A stretch of DNA of 64,000 nt from NCBI GenBank assembly GCA_026027325.1, contig JAMSLZ010000007.1:434001-498000 (forward strand), in the 5' to 3' direction. The DNA is from Actinomucor elegans (Eukaryota; Mucoromycota; Mucoromycetes; Mucorales; Mucoraceae). The notes beneath the pieces were generated by a model. It did not search any database and was not told the origin of the DNA. It saw only the letters and a list, made by a program, of their open reading frames with translations. Position numbers and translations under genes: made by a program. Below, in pieces: positions 39,819 through 50,661 of the stretch (positions are counted from its first letter, which is position 1; each line of letters begins with the position of its first letter).

Positions 39819-41681
39819 ATGGCCTTTCTCTTGAAGCGTTTACCGTAAGTTATATGGTAGACATGTACTGATATTATATTAATCATCGTTCTTAGTGCTA
39901 CTGCTCGTCCTTTATCTCTTAACCGCATTGTCTTGCCTTCAGTTGCAAGATCCTTAACTACTGGTAAGATATTTACTGAATTCAATTGACCAACGTACTA
40001 AACAATATATCCATTAGCTGCTACTCAAGCTGCTTGTAACAACGACGAGCCTTCTTTCTTGCAATCTGTCGAGAAATACTATGATCATGCTGCCAATCTC
40101 AGTGAAGTCAAGCCTCACACTCTTGCCCATCTTCGCGCTGTTGATAGTGTCCTTCGTGTCACTTTCCCTATTGAAGTCGAGAATGGCAAATATGAAGTCA
40201 TTGAAGGTAAATATAACATTCAATTAAAGACAGTAGTGCTGATGAAAGAAAAAAAAAGGTTATCGTGCTCAACACTCTCGTCATCGTTTGCCTGTCAAGG
40301 GTGGTATCCGTTTCTCTGAAGAAGTCGATTTGCAAGAAGTTGAAGGTAAAAAAAAAAAAAAAAAAGACGCGTTTTATTTGTGGGAATCTAATTCGTCTGT
40401 ATTAGCTTTGGCTTCTCTCATGACCTACAAGTGTGCTGTTGTAGATGTTCCTTGTAAGTAAATCAGATCATATTTTATGTACTTTTTTGAGCTAATAAAT
40501 CTCATAGTCGGTGGTGCCAAGGGTGGTATTAAGATTGACCCCAAAAAGTACTCTGTTGAGCAATTGGAAAGAATTACACGTCGTTATACTATGGAATTAT
40601 GCCAAAAGAAGTTCATTGGCCCTGGTAAGCTAATACTTTTAAAGTAACAAAACGACAGGCCAATTAAATCACCTGTTGAATAGGTCTTGATGTTCCTGCT
40701 CCTGATGTTGGTACTGGTCCCAGAGAAATGGCTTGGATCATGGATACTTATTCTCAATTCAACGTTGGTGATGTAAATGCTGCTGGTTGTGTTACTGGTA
40801 AGCCTCTTTCCTTGGGTGGTGTTCGTGGCCGTAATGAAGCCACTGGTTTGGGTGTCTACTATGGTATCCGTGAATTCCTTAGCTACCCTGAAGTTCAAAA
40901 GAAGACTGGTGTTAGCGGTAACATGGCCGACAACACTGTTGTTGTTCAAGGTTTCGGTAACGTTGGTTACCATGCTGCCAGATTCTTTGAAGAAAATGGT
41001 GCCAAGGTTGTTGGTGTTGGTGAGAGAGACTGTGCCATTTACGATTCCAACGGTTTGAACGTTGAAGAACTCTTCAAATACTACCGTGCCAATAACACTT
41101 TCCGTGGCTATTCCAACACTGCTCAAATCCTCGATGAATCTACCAAGATTCTCGAAACAGAGTGTGATATCCTTATTCCTGCTGCTCTTGAACGTCAAAT
41201 TGGTTTGCGCAACGTAGCCAATATCAAGGCCAAGATCATTGGTGAAGGTGCTAACGGTCCTGTTACTCCTGCTGCCCATGATATTCTCGAAGCCTCTGGT
41301 AAGGTTGTTGTTCCTGATTTGCTCTTGAACGCTGGTGGTGTTACTGTCTCTTACTTTGAATGGCTCAAGAACTTGTCTCACGTCAGATTCGGTCGTATGA
41401 ACAAGAAGTGGGATGAACGTGCTCGTGCCAAGGTCGTTGCTCTCGTCGAGGAAAACGCCGGTCGCGCCTTGACTGAGGCTGAACGTAAAACTATTGTCCA
41501 CGGCGCTGAAGAAGCTGATTTGGTTTACTCTGGTCTCGAAGATACCATGATCCAAGCCTGTCAAGAAACTAGACAAACGGCTGACTTGAAGAAGGTCGAC
41601 TTTAGATCTGCTGCTTATATTAATGCTATCCAAAAGATTGCTGCTGTCTATGAAGGCTCTGGTATGCTCTTCATGCACTAA
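39819..41681 (+). CDS. Mitochondrial glutamate dehydrogenase, animal (GLUD1)-type
   Basis: Seven exons: 39819-39844, 39896-39963, 40018-40206, 40259-40345, 40406-40453, 40508-40624 and 40684-41681, coding 510 aa. Interconverts glutamate and 2-oxoglutarate + ammonium, linking nitrogen and TCA metabolism. The first 31 residues are R/S/T-rich without acidic residues, a good mitochondrial presequence. The catalytic region has [40 protein letters not shown] (active-site Lys) and [20 protein letters not shown]. The Rossmann motif is [17 protein letters not shown]. Between the NAD domain and the C terminus there is an insertion around [20 protein letters not shown] that corresponds to the 'antenna' of animal and ciliate enzymes. 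Yeast and Neurospora have a shorter NADP enzyme and a large NAD enzyme instead. Cofactor preference cannot be read from sequence by eye. Confidence 0.93.
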
Positions 41682-41800
41682 ATTTTTAGATATATTTAAA
41701 TATTTTTTTTACTCGTTATTTTGTACTATCCCATCCACACACATCTTTATATATAATAAAAAAGAAATAAAACTATAATCATCATGATTCTAAAATACGC

Positions 41801-41808
41801 TGACGTCA
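41801..41808. promoter_or_regulatory. CRE-like bZIP site TGACGTCA
   Basis: A perfect palindromic TGACGTCA lies 181 bp upstream of the COX5A ATG and 120 bp after the glutamate dehydrogenase stop codon. This is the consensus of CREB/ATF-type bZIP factors. Control of COX5A is inferred only from position. Confidence 0.5.
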
Positions 41809-41988
41809 CAGCCTATGGTTTTCGTTAGATCTTTTGCCAGCCTATGTCTGTGATGTGTGTGGTACCAGTTGTTCATTTTGTGAGGTGATATAATTTTTTC
41901 ACCCCCAGTGTGTCAGTAAGCTGACCTTTTTTCTCTCTCTCTCTTTTTTAACCTTTTTTCCCCATACTCTTTCAATACATTAATCAAC

Positions 41989-42457
41989 ATGCTTCGTACT
42001 GCTGTCACTAGTGTTGCTCGCACCACTGCTGTTCGTTCAGCTGTTATTGCTTCTCGTCCTATGAGTAAGACTTTTTATAAAAACCACCGAGAAGATCTAA
42101 ATTAACAGGTTCCACATAGTCATGGGTCAACGTTTCTATTCTGCCGGTCACGAAGACGAGAGCTTCGAGTCCTATACTGAACGTTACGTCAAGTTCTTTG
42201 ACAATGTCGAAGATCTTTTCGAACTTCAACGTGGTTTGAACAATGCTTTTGCTTACGATCTTGTTCCCGCCACCTCTGTCATTGAGTCTGCTCTCAAAGC
42301 TTCTCGTCGTGTCAACGATTTCGCCACTGGTGTCCGTGTTTTCGAAGGTCTCAAGGACAAGGTTGAAAACAAGGAGCAGTACGAACAATATCTCGCTGAA
42401 TTAGAACCTATTCGTAAGGAATTGGGTCTTTTGACAAGAGAAGAACTTGCTCTTTAA
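41989..42457 (+). CDS. Cytochrome c oxidase subunit Va (yeast COX6 homologue)
   Basis: Two exons: 41989-42064 and 42120-42457, coding 137 aa. A nuclear-encoded peripheral subunit of mitochondrial complex IV on the matrix side. The N terminus (MLRTAVTSVARTTAVRSAVI) is a basic amphipathic presequence. The mature part starts near GHEDESFESYTERYVKFF and carries LNNAFAYDLVPATSVIESAL and ASRRVNDFATGVRVFEGLKD, typical of the all-helical COX5A family. The C terminus ends in ELGLLTREELAL. An alternative acceptor at 42108 would put a stop codon in frame, so the 42119 acceptor is chosen. Length fits the family. Confidence 0.94.
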
Positions 42458-43879
42458 ATGCAACTACAAATATATATATATGTAAAACTTGGGCGATACT
42501 TACTATCAAGTTTTGAAAGAATAATACTAGAAGCAACAAATAAAACTATTTAATGGGCAATACTTGTATGCTCAATGTACACTCAAGTTGGATGATGGTC
42601 AGGGAAGCGAACGCGCGTATATTGGATTTTTATTTTTATTTTTATTTTATTTTTTTGTTTTTTTATTCTTTTATTTTTATTTTTTATTTCATTACCATGA
42701 CACTCACAAATGATTTTCAGGGACATAGTATGGCTGCAGTAATAGCTCTTTCTTTATCAGCTTTGTCAAAGCATTGGATGAGCAATGTGACCAAGATCTT
42801 AATGCAAGAACAATATTAGAGTTAAATTGAAACTGTACCAGATGTAACTGATCACATCGGGCATGGTAACCTAATCAGATGCATTTCACCGCTATCGAAC
42901 GCAATCTCTCGTGCTCATGAATTCACCATGTTAATGTTCTAAACGATGAAAATTTTAGGCTCGGGAAAATCAAAAAATCAAAATCTATGTATACAAGGCA
43001 CATAAGCATATTTTCCCCTTCAGTCTTTTATCAAAATTGTAAATGTCATAATTCTCTCAAATGAAACAGATTTTGTAAAGAAAAGTAATTGGAAAAATCT
43101 TTGTTCCAGATGATAAAAAAAGCATTATACAATCGGAATTGATTTACAATTACAAAAGTATGCTTGATGAAAAGAGCGCATTTTATTCTATACGTTTACC
43201 AATATTCAAAAACTTCATCTCATTTTGTTGTCGATTTAAGCCAATGTTGAGGACTACCCTATTCAGGTCATGTCAGCCAATGAAATAAAATACTATCCAA
43301 TTAGCAGCAGTAGCAATAGGATTATAAATCAACATGGACTTACTATACAATATGCCGATATAGCGGTGTTATAGATATGGTATAGATATGTTATAGAACC
43401 ACACAATGCTACAGACCTTTTATAGAATAATATATTGACACCTAGCCACGCATCAAGCTGCAACAATGGGATGGCTCTAGACCATCTAATTCAATATTTC
43501 TTGTATTTAAAGTTGCAATTTTTTTTAAATACAGTGCGCAACATACCACAAACAACCATTTGTTTCAACTTGCTTTTTGGCCAATGGATAGATATTATAG
43601 ACGTATCCATGGCAGCTGTATTCTGTCATTCATATTTCTATGTTGGAAACACGTACTTGTTACTAGTGGGAGATTTGGAAAAGCTGATTAGTAAAGTACA
43701 ATCGTATGATGATTGGGTTTTACAGTTTAAGAGGTTCTAATTGTTCGACACAGCTTGAAAGGCCGCTGTTTTTTTTTTCGCAGTACATACATATAAGCAG
43801 CTAAAAAAGCATTAAAGTGCCCATCTTCTGGGGGGTGCAATTGTTTATTTGACTATTACTCTTTTTCTTTTTTAATATT
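42458..43879. other. Intergenic region; T-rich tract and small unsupported ORF
   Basis: Holds a T/A-rich imperfect repeat (about 42627-42690, TTTTATTTT units). A 101-aa plus-strand ORF at 43435-43740 has no domain I recognise and may be a transposon relic. CCAAT boxes near 43274 lie upstream of the AFG3-like gene. Confidence 0.45.
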
Positions 43880-46049
43880 ATGCTTTCGCGTTTTGGTATA
43901 GCCAGTACGAAAAGAACAGCAGTTCTGCGTTGCACAGCAGCAACTCGCGCCACGACTACCTTACTCAGAAATAATAATAAAAGCGCTCGTTTTTACTCTG
44001 CAGAGCATAAACCAGACAAGAAAACCCCCAAAGGTTTCGAAGGGTTCTTTGGCAAATCCAAGCCAAACGCGAATAAGCAGTCAGTTCATAACGAAAAGCC
44101 TACTGGTAATGCAAAGCCCACCAATGAGGGATCAAAACCACCTGAAATGCCCAACACCAATATCATTTTGGGTACTGTGCTAGGCACTTACATTCTATAC
44201 AAAGCAATCACTCCTTCAAATAACGGTCGTGAGCTCACATGGCAAGCTTTTCGTGCTCAACTGCTGGATAAAGGACTGGTGGATCGTTTAGAGGTGATCA
44301 ATCGTAACCGAGTCCGTGTTCATTTACGAAATGAAGCAGGATCATTGGGTGTTCCTCTCAATACGTCATTTTATTTTTCTATTGGTTCAGTGGATGCATT
44401 CGAACGCAGCTTGGATCAAGCACAACGCGAACTAGGCATTCCTTCCAGTGAACGCGTGCCCGTCGCTTATCACGATGAGATCAGTGTTGCCCAAACGCTG
44501 TTGCAATTTGCACCTACGCTTTTGATCATTGGTGTGATCTATTATATGACCAAAAAGGGCCCTGGCGGTGCTCAGGGTGGTATCTTTGGTATCGGTAAAA
44601 GTAAAGCCAAGATGTTTAATCAAGAGAATCAAGTTAAAGTCAAGTTTAAGGATGTGGCAGGCGCAGATGAAGCCAAGATGGAAATTATGGAGTTTGTCAA
44701 TTTCTTGAAGAATCCGGCTATTTACGAAAAGTTGGGTGCTACTATCCCCAAGGGAGCTATTCTATCCGGCCCTCCTGGTACAGGCAAAACATTGTTGGCC
44801 AAAGCAACTGCAGGTGAAGCCGGTGTCCCTTTTTATAGTGTCTCTGGTTCCGAATTCGTGGAGATGTTTGTAGGTGTAGGTCCTTCGCGTGTACGTGATT
44901 TATTCGCTACAGCCAAAAAGAACGCGCCTTGTATCATTTTTGTGGATGAAATCGATGCTATTGGTAAAGCAAGAGGTAAAGGCGGACAAATGGGCGGCAA
45001 TGACGAAAGAGAAAGTACCTTGAATCAACTGTTGGTTGAAATGGATGGTTTTGATTCAAATCAGCATGTAGTTGTACTGGCTGGTACCAACCGCCCTGAT
45101 GTATTGGATCCTGCTCTATTGAGACCAGGCCGTTTTGATCGTCATATTTCCATTGATCGTCCTGATATTGGTGGTCGTGCTCAAATCTTCGAGGTTCATT
45201 TGAAACCTATCAAAACCAAAATTGATAAAACTGTACTGTCTCGTAAATTAGCTGCATTGACCCCAGGCTTTGCTGGTGCTGATATCCATAATGTCTGTAA
45301 TGAAGCTGCTCTCATTGCCGCTCGTCATATGAAGGACCAAGTTGAAGAGGTTGATTTTGAAGATGCCATCGAGCGTGTTATTGCCGGTCTTGAAAAGAAA
45401 TCCCGCGTATTATCGCCTGAAGAGAAAAAAACGGTTGCTTACCATGAGGCTGGTCATGCTATTGCTGGCTGGTATCTTAAATACGCCGACCCTCTTTTAA
45501 AGGTTTCGGTTATTCCTCGTGGTTCAGCTGCGCTTGGCTATGCTCAATACTTGCCCAAAGATCAATACCTCTACAGCAAGAAACAGTTACTGGATCGCAT
45601 GTGTGTTATGTTGGGCGGTCGTATTTCTGAAAGTATGTTCTTTGATTCTATTACAACTGGTGCTCAAGATGATTTACAAAAGGTGACCAAGCTTGCTTAT
45701 GCTCAAGTCACCACATATGGTATGAATGATAAAGTAGGCCCTGTATCATTCCATGACCCCCAAAATGATCAACAGTTCCAAAAACCATTCTCTGAGCATA
45801 CTGGTACATTGATTGATAACGAAGCCCGTACTCTTGTAACCGAAGCTTATGAACGTACAACAACCTTGCTGAATGAAAAGAAAGCGGATATTGAAAAAGT
45901 GGCTCAATTGCTATTGGAAAAGGAAGTCTTGACACGCGAGGATATGGAACGATTACTTGGTAAAAGGCCTTTTGTAGAACATACAGTTTATGATGAATAT
46001 GTTAGACGAAAAGAACATCAGGTAAATGCATCAAATTGATTGATTATCA

Positions 46050-46089
<40 letters not shown>

Positions 46090-46160
46090 ATACTGTTTAT
46101 TAGGATGGAGATGCTCCACCAGATTTTGAAAAGAATACGGATGATAATAGGTTGCAATAA
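43880..46160 (+). CDS. Mitochondrial inner-membrane m-AAA protease subunit (AFG3/YTA10 type)
   Basis: Two exons: 43880-46021 and 46104-46160, coding 732 aa. An ATP-dependent zinc metalloprotease degrading misfolded inner-membrane proteins and processing mitochondrial ribosomal protein L32. Order: basic presequence (first about 40 residues), P/K/N-rich linker, membrane helix ([17 protein letters not shown]), FtsH extracellular domain, second helix ([17 protein letters not shown]). Then the AAA domain has Walker A GPPGTGKT (residue 297), Walker [13 protein letters not shown] and the second region of homology [17 protein letters not shown]. The M41 protease site is HEAGH (522-526). All catalytic residues are present. 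The short last exon encodes an acidic tail ([11 protein letters not shown]); its intron contains a 34-T homopolymer. AFG3 versus RCA1/YTA12 paralogue is not fully settled by eye. Confidence 0.94.
46052..46085 (+). repeat. Poly-T run (34 nt) inside AFG3-like intron
   Basis: An uninterrupted 34-base T tract fills much of the 82-nt last intron. It ends 18 bp before the acceptor, so it could act as an extended polypyrimidine tract. Length is prone to sequencing error. Confidence 0.85.
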
Positions 46161-46252
46161 TGCTGTATTTCTAGCCTTCTTTTATGTATACTAGTTTATT
46201 CATTTGTATGTCATTTGTACATATATCCATCAAATAAAAAGATCCATTTTTA

Positions 46253-46942
46253 CTATTCTTGCTTTATTGATGTTTGTCGAGTGATGGTGGGTTCGGATAC
46301 TTGTTCTTTTGGCACTGTGTCTTTGGTTGCAGATTTTTTGCTATTGAAATGCGCTTGCCTTAGGTTCGCGATATCCTTTCTCAACACGTTATGTATACCA
46401 TTTGCCTCAAGATGCTCAATCACTGTTGAATTGGAAGCGCCGGTATCCATCAATGCAACAATCAATTTCTTTGTTTCTTCACTCAACTTTCGATGTTGCG
46501 CGTAAGCCTTGATATCCATTGCCATTTCGTGATTATGTTCATCAATGATCTTATAAATCACCCAGCGACCGTTGCTTGGCTTTGCTCGAATCTGGAAAGG
46601 ACATTGTATCTTTTGGCTCAACTTTTTACGACTTTGTTTCTTTGGCTTATCTTGTTCTTCTTGTTGTTCAACTTCTTTTGGGAGTTTTTGTTGACGGTAT
46701 TCACCGGAATGTTTACACACAAGTACCAACTGTCGCGATCCGCTTCGTAAGGTTGATACGGCAAACTTTTGTCTTCTTGCAAAACGAATAGCTGCTTGTC
46801 GAATAGCGTCTATATTTTCAAAATGTTGATCTACCTTGATCAAGTCTGTGCCACGTTCCTGTTCTTTCTCATTCTCAAATATTTGTGTAAGCGCTGTTTG
46901 GATATTTTTTAATTCTTGATTGTCTTTTGCTAATTCTGTCAT
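46253..46942 (-). CDS. FAR1-domain (WRKY-GCM1-like zinc finger) DNA-binding protein
   Basis: Single exon, 229 aa, convergent with the AFG3-like gene (92 bp between stop codons). The FAR1-type domain spans about residues 45-145. IDAIRQAAIRFARRQKFAVS is followed by LVLVCKHSGEYR, a basic K/Q linker, then CPFQIRAK and WVIYKIIDEHNHEM. The Cys-Cys ... His-x-His spacing forms the WRKY-GCM1-like zinc site. A downstream helical segment (SEETKKLIVALMDTGASNST) resembles the region that follows the FAR1 domain in MULE transposases, but the DDE catalytic domain is absent. It is therefore probably a transcription factor derived from a Mutator-like transposase, though a cut-down transposon gene is also possible. 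An ORF runs in frame up to a methionine at 47170; I chose the ATG at 46942 because the upstream part is hydrophobic, low-complexity and poly-F. Confidence 0.75.
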   Translation of the reverse strand: MTELAKDNQELKNIQTALTQIFENEKEQERGTDLIKVDQHFENIDAIRQAAIRFARRQKFAVSTLRSGSRQLVLVCKHSGEYRQQKLPKEVEQQEEQDKPKKQSRKKLSQKIQCPFQIRAKPSNGRWVIYKIIDEHNHEMAMDIKAYAQHRKLSEETKKLIVALMDTGASNSTVIEHLEANGIHNVLRKDIANLRQAHFNSKKSATKDTVPKEQVSEPTITRQTSIKQE

Positions 46943-48194
46943 TATGTTTGAGAATGAAGAGTAAGGGTAGAGCAAAGATAGTATTCTCGCTGCCAAAAAA
47001 AAAAAAAAATCGTGACGGCCTGTGAGACTGTGATTTTCAAGTAATATAATTGGTAGAAGGAGAATGGAATTATAGGAGCAGCGACAGCGGAGAATTATTT
47101 TTGATCTACATGTTTTTTTGTTACTTTTCCAAAGCGATATCTTGACAATAAAAAGTCCAGAAAGATACAAAATCTATTAACAAAGTTTATACAGAATTCC
47201 ATTGTACATTGTATGATGCAATAATTACATAGCGTTGCTTTACAATGATTACAAGAAATTCTCAATTTATGCAAGATTTTTTTTTTTAGTGTCTTATTAC
47301 GCATAAACCAAAAAAAAAAAAAAAATTGAAAAAAAATTAGAATATACTATGATATATAACTAATATATTATTTCATTAGGCACTATCCCACCGTTTATGT
47401 GGTTAAAGAGGGAGGAGATTAGTCTCAGGCACTGGTATCTCAAGGTGTGTTTCTAGGCTTTTTCTTGAAAAATCCCAGAAACTGCTTTTATGATTCAATG
47501 ATATTATTGGCTGTACAAATAAAAACCATCGGCTTCTCCGAAAATTGAAAAAATTGTTCACTACCTCTTTTTATTGGGTTCTTGAGCCCATAAATACGTG
47601 TAGTAGTGCCAAAAACACTCTTTTCATCTACTACTACTGTGTTGTTACACCTCCTCTCTTCTACACATAGTATTTTCTTCTGCTCCTTATATCTTAAACT
47701 ACTTGCGATTTGCTGATTTAATTCTATACTTAATATAGTTTGCAAAAAAGAAAATCAAAAAATCGTTATCTGTTGCTCATAATGAATGTATTTTCTATCA
47801 ATAAAGTTTGCACAGAAACTATTGACACATTGAATGGTCAAAAAATGACACTCATTTTATTACCAGAAAAGCGTGTTATGTATGACCTTTACTTATTATT
47901 TAAGGATTTGGTTTTATGCTCATAAGCTATTATGAAAAATATAAGCATAGGTTAATTCAAAGAAAAGACACAAACCTTGGTTTATACCATGCCTTGAAAG
48001 TAACATATCCACAGACAATAGATACAACCAAAGTTGTAATCAATTGAATATCGCTTTTTTAAAAAGTTCCAATTTAAATAGCAGTCATCTTTCAGTGCCA
48101 AAAATAAAGGGGATGCCAATGCGCTTTTATACATCTCTTTCTGACACAGCTCTTTTTTTTTTTCCTATTGACTTTACTATACAAATAACACAAT
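46943..48194. other. Intergenic region between divergent FAR1-like and TAF5 genes
   Basis: AT-rich with homopolymer runs near 47277 and 47309. A minus-strand 85-aa ORF (47488-47745) contains VVVDEKSVFGTTTRIYGLKN, vaguely like a transposase fragment, and a short plus-strand ORF (47740-47925) overlaps its 5' edge. Neither is supported as a gene. Confidence 0.45.
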
Positions 48195-50661
48195 ATGTCA
48201 GTACCTTCACAACAAGGAGATACACCACTTGGCAGCCCAAATCAGCACAACTTTCCTTCTAATGTGAATTTTAACCAAATCCTCCATACCTATTTCCAAA
48301 AGAAAGGATATAGCCAAAGTGAACTCGCGTTTATTCAACAGCAAGACGTTTCTTCCGAGCATAACGTGCTTTCACTCGAGCAGCTTACCAAAAAATTTAA
48401 CAAAACGGCACCTACATCAGTACCAGAAGCCCAATTACCCAATTATATTAAATTAATAAAGCAGAATCCCGAACTTGGTGGAGGCGATCTCGATGCTTCA
48501 GTCCAGCAGTATGAGAATTTACGAGAATGGGTATTTAATGCACTGGATCTATACAAGGTATGACGCAACACTACTTGATATTGAACATTGATGTGTCTGA
48601 TTTATCTTTTTGTTTAGACTGAATTATGGTCTGTATTATATCCTACATTTGTTCATACTTTTCTTGACTTAATGTCAAAAGGACTCGCACAATATGGTAA
48701 CAATAAAAGACTTTCGAATCAAATCAGATCTAACATGAATCAACTAGGTCTCGACTTTTTTCAGAAATACAAACATGATCATATCCAACATCATACAAAG
48801 GATCTTGAGACGTTAGAGCTGATCCAAACAACAGACGAGATCAAGAACAATCATATAGCCAAGCTTTATCTCGAAAACAAATATAATATCCGCATGTCTT
48901 CGATCCCTTTCGAGTTGTTTCTTTCTTACATTCAAGACAAAAAGTACATGCATCTGATACGAATTGTCAATCAGTATTTCAATATTCATATTGCAACCAG
49001 TAAACTTGCACCGGCATCTGCAGGCGGATCATCGGCAGTGGAGGAAGAAGGCATTGCGGGCCATACGAATGATCAAACAGAAGAGTTTCACGAAATGACG
49101 CGCGTTCAATTAGATTCCAAGGTATGCCTCAAACTATATTCAAAAGAAAAAGCATAGGCTGAGATATGTTTTATTTTAGATTCAAAAGGAGGATCAAGAT
49201 ATGGGTACACCCATGACAAAGGTCAAGATGGAGAATTTGGTAGATACAATGAATCTCGATGAATTGACCGCACTGCCATAGTAAGTGTTTGTATAAAAGA
49301 TGTATTGTACCTTTTCATTGACAGGAGATCAATTCAAGCCGTGGTACAGATATTCAAGCAGAGTTGGATTCACTAAGTGACTTGAGAAAACGCGTATCAT
49401 TAGGCAGTGCTGCATTACCGAGTGTCTGTATCTATACCTTTCATAATACACATGATATGTACGTATATAACAGCCATATCCCGTTGAAGGTCATACTGAT
49501 ATGGATTATAGGATAAACTGTATTACTATTTCTGAAGATACTACACTAGTGGCAGCAGGATTTTCAGAATCTTTCATCAAAGTGTGGCATTTGAAGGGCA
49601 AATTGCTACAAAGCAAATCCGAAAGAGACTCAAATCAAGCAGGCACCAAATACAAAAAACTGATAGGTCATGCTGGACCCGTTTATGGCATTAGCTTTAG
49701 CCATGATAATCAATATTTAATCTCTTGCTCAGAGGATCAAACAGTGCGATTATGGAGCCTGGATACCTATGCCAATTTGGTGTGCTATAAAAGTCATAAT
49801 TATCCTATATGGGATGTGGAATTTGGACCTTATGGATTCTATTTTGCTACTGCATCGCACGACAAGACAGCAAGATTATGGAGCTGCGACCATATTAATC
49901 CACTACGTATTTTTGCTGGACATCTCGCTGATGTGAATGTAAGAGAAAAAAAAAGATTCAAAGCAACAATCATTTAACGTTGTCTTTTTTTTTTTTAGGC
50001 TGTCAGATTTCATCCCAATTCCAAGTACGTAGTAACTGCTTCCAGCGATAAAACAGCACGACTATGGGACGTACAACGAGGATCTTGCGTTCGTGTATTC
50101 ACAGGACATACAGCGCCTGTACATACAGTTGCTGTCTCACCTAATGGTCGATTAATGGCTTCGGGTGGAGAAGATCAGACATTGATCCTGTGGGATCTAG
50201 GTACAGGGAAACGATTAAAAACAATGACGGGTCATACAGGATTTATCTATACTGTCAGTTTTAGTTCAGATAGTACAGTCTTGGTATCTGGTAGCGCAGA
50301 TGGTACTGTACGTGTTTGGGATGTCAACAAGAATACACCATATGACCACTCGAATGATGAACCAGATACAAAGCGAACAAAATATGAAAAAAGTACTGCC
50401 AAACAACTAAAAGATAAAAAAGAGATGGATAAAGCAAAATCGATTGCTGATAGCAAGAGGAAAAAAGGTGCACTGGAAAGGTACATGCATATATATAAGA
50501 GAGAATTGATTGATAAATTAACTTGCATTGACTTTCTTAATAGCAATGATCATTTATCTGTGTTTCCGACAAAGAATACACCCATTTATACTGTACGGTT
50601 TACTCAACGTAATTTATGTCTTGCTGCTGGTGCCTTGAATTCACCTATTCTTGACATGTAA
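48195..50661 (+). CDS. TAF5: TFIID (and SAGA-type) subunit TAF5
   Basis: Seven exons: 48195-48557, 48618-49121, 49180-49280, 49339-49458, 49512-49938, 49999-50480 and 50544-50661, coding 704 aa. A scaffold subunit of the general transcription factor TFIID. A LisH motif (FNQILHTYFQKKGYSQSELA) near residue 25 is followed by the TAF5-specific NTD2 helical domain (exon 2; YPTFVHTFLDLMSKG through IVNQYFNIHIATSKL). A linker precedes a C-terminal WD40 propeller from about residue 363 (INCITISEDTTLVAAGF; GPVYGISFSHDNQYLISCS; ASGGEDQTLILWDLGTGK; VLVSGSADGTVRVWD). The last intron (50481-50543) is a multiple of three with no stop; its retention would add 21 residues. Splicing it gives the family-typical SNDHLSVFPTKNTPIYTVRF ending. 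Confidence 0.93.

Noticed and set aside
40584..41678. 364-aa antisense ORF opposite glutamate dehydrogenase
   Set aside because: It is a shadow of the codon bias of the sense gene, is rich in S/T/N and has no domain; the sense frame is a clear enzyme.
43435..43740. 101-aa ORF upstream of the AFG3-like gene
   Set aside because: No recognisable domain, atypical composition, and it ends within the likely promoter; may be a relic but is not supportable as a gene.
46943..47170. In-frame N-terminal extension of the FAR1-domain protein
   Set aside because: The extension is hydrophobic with a poly-F run from a homopolymer; the ATG at 46942 begins a normal charged N terminus.
47488..47745. 85-aa minus-strand ORF with a transposase-like phrase
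   Set aside because: The resemblance is too weak to name a family, and no continuation is found on either side.
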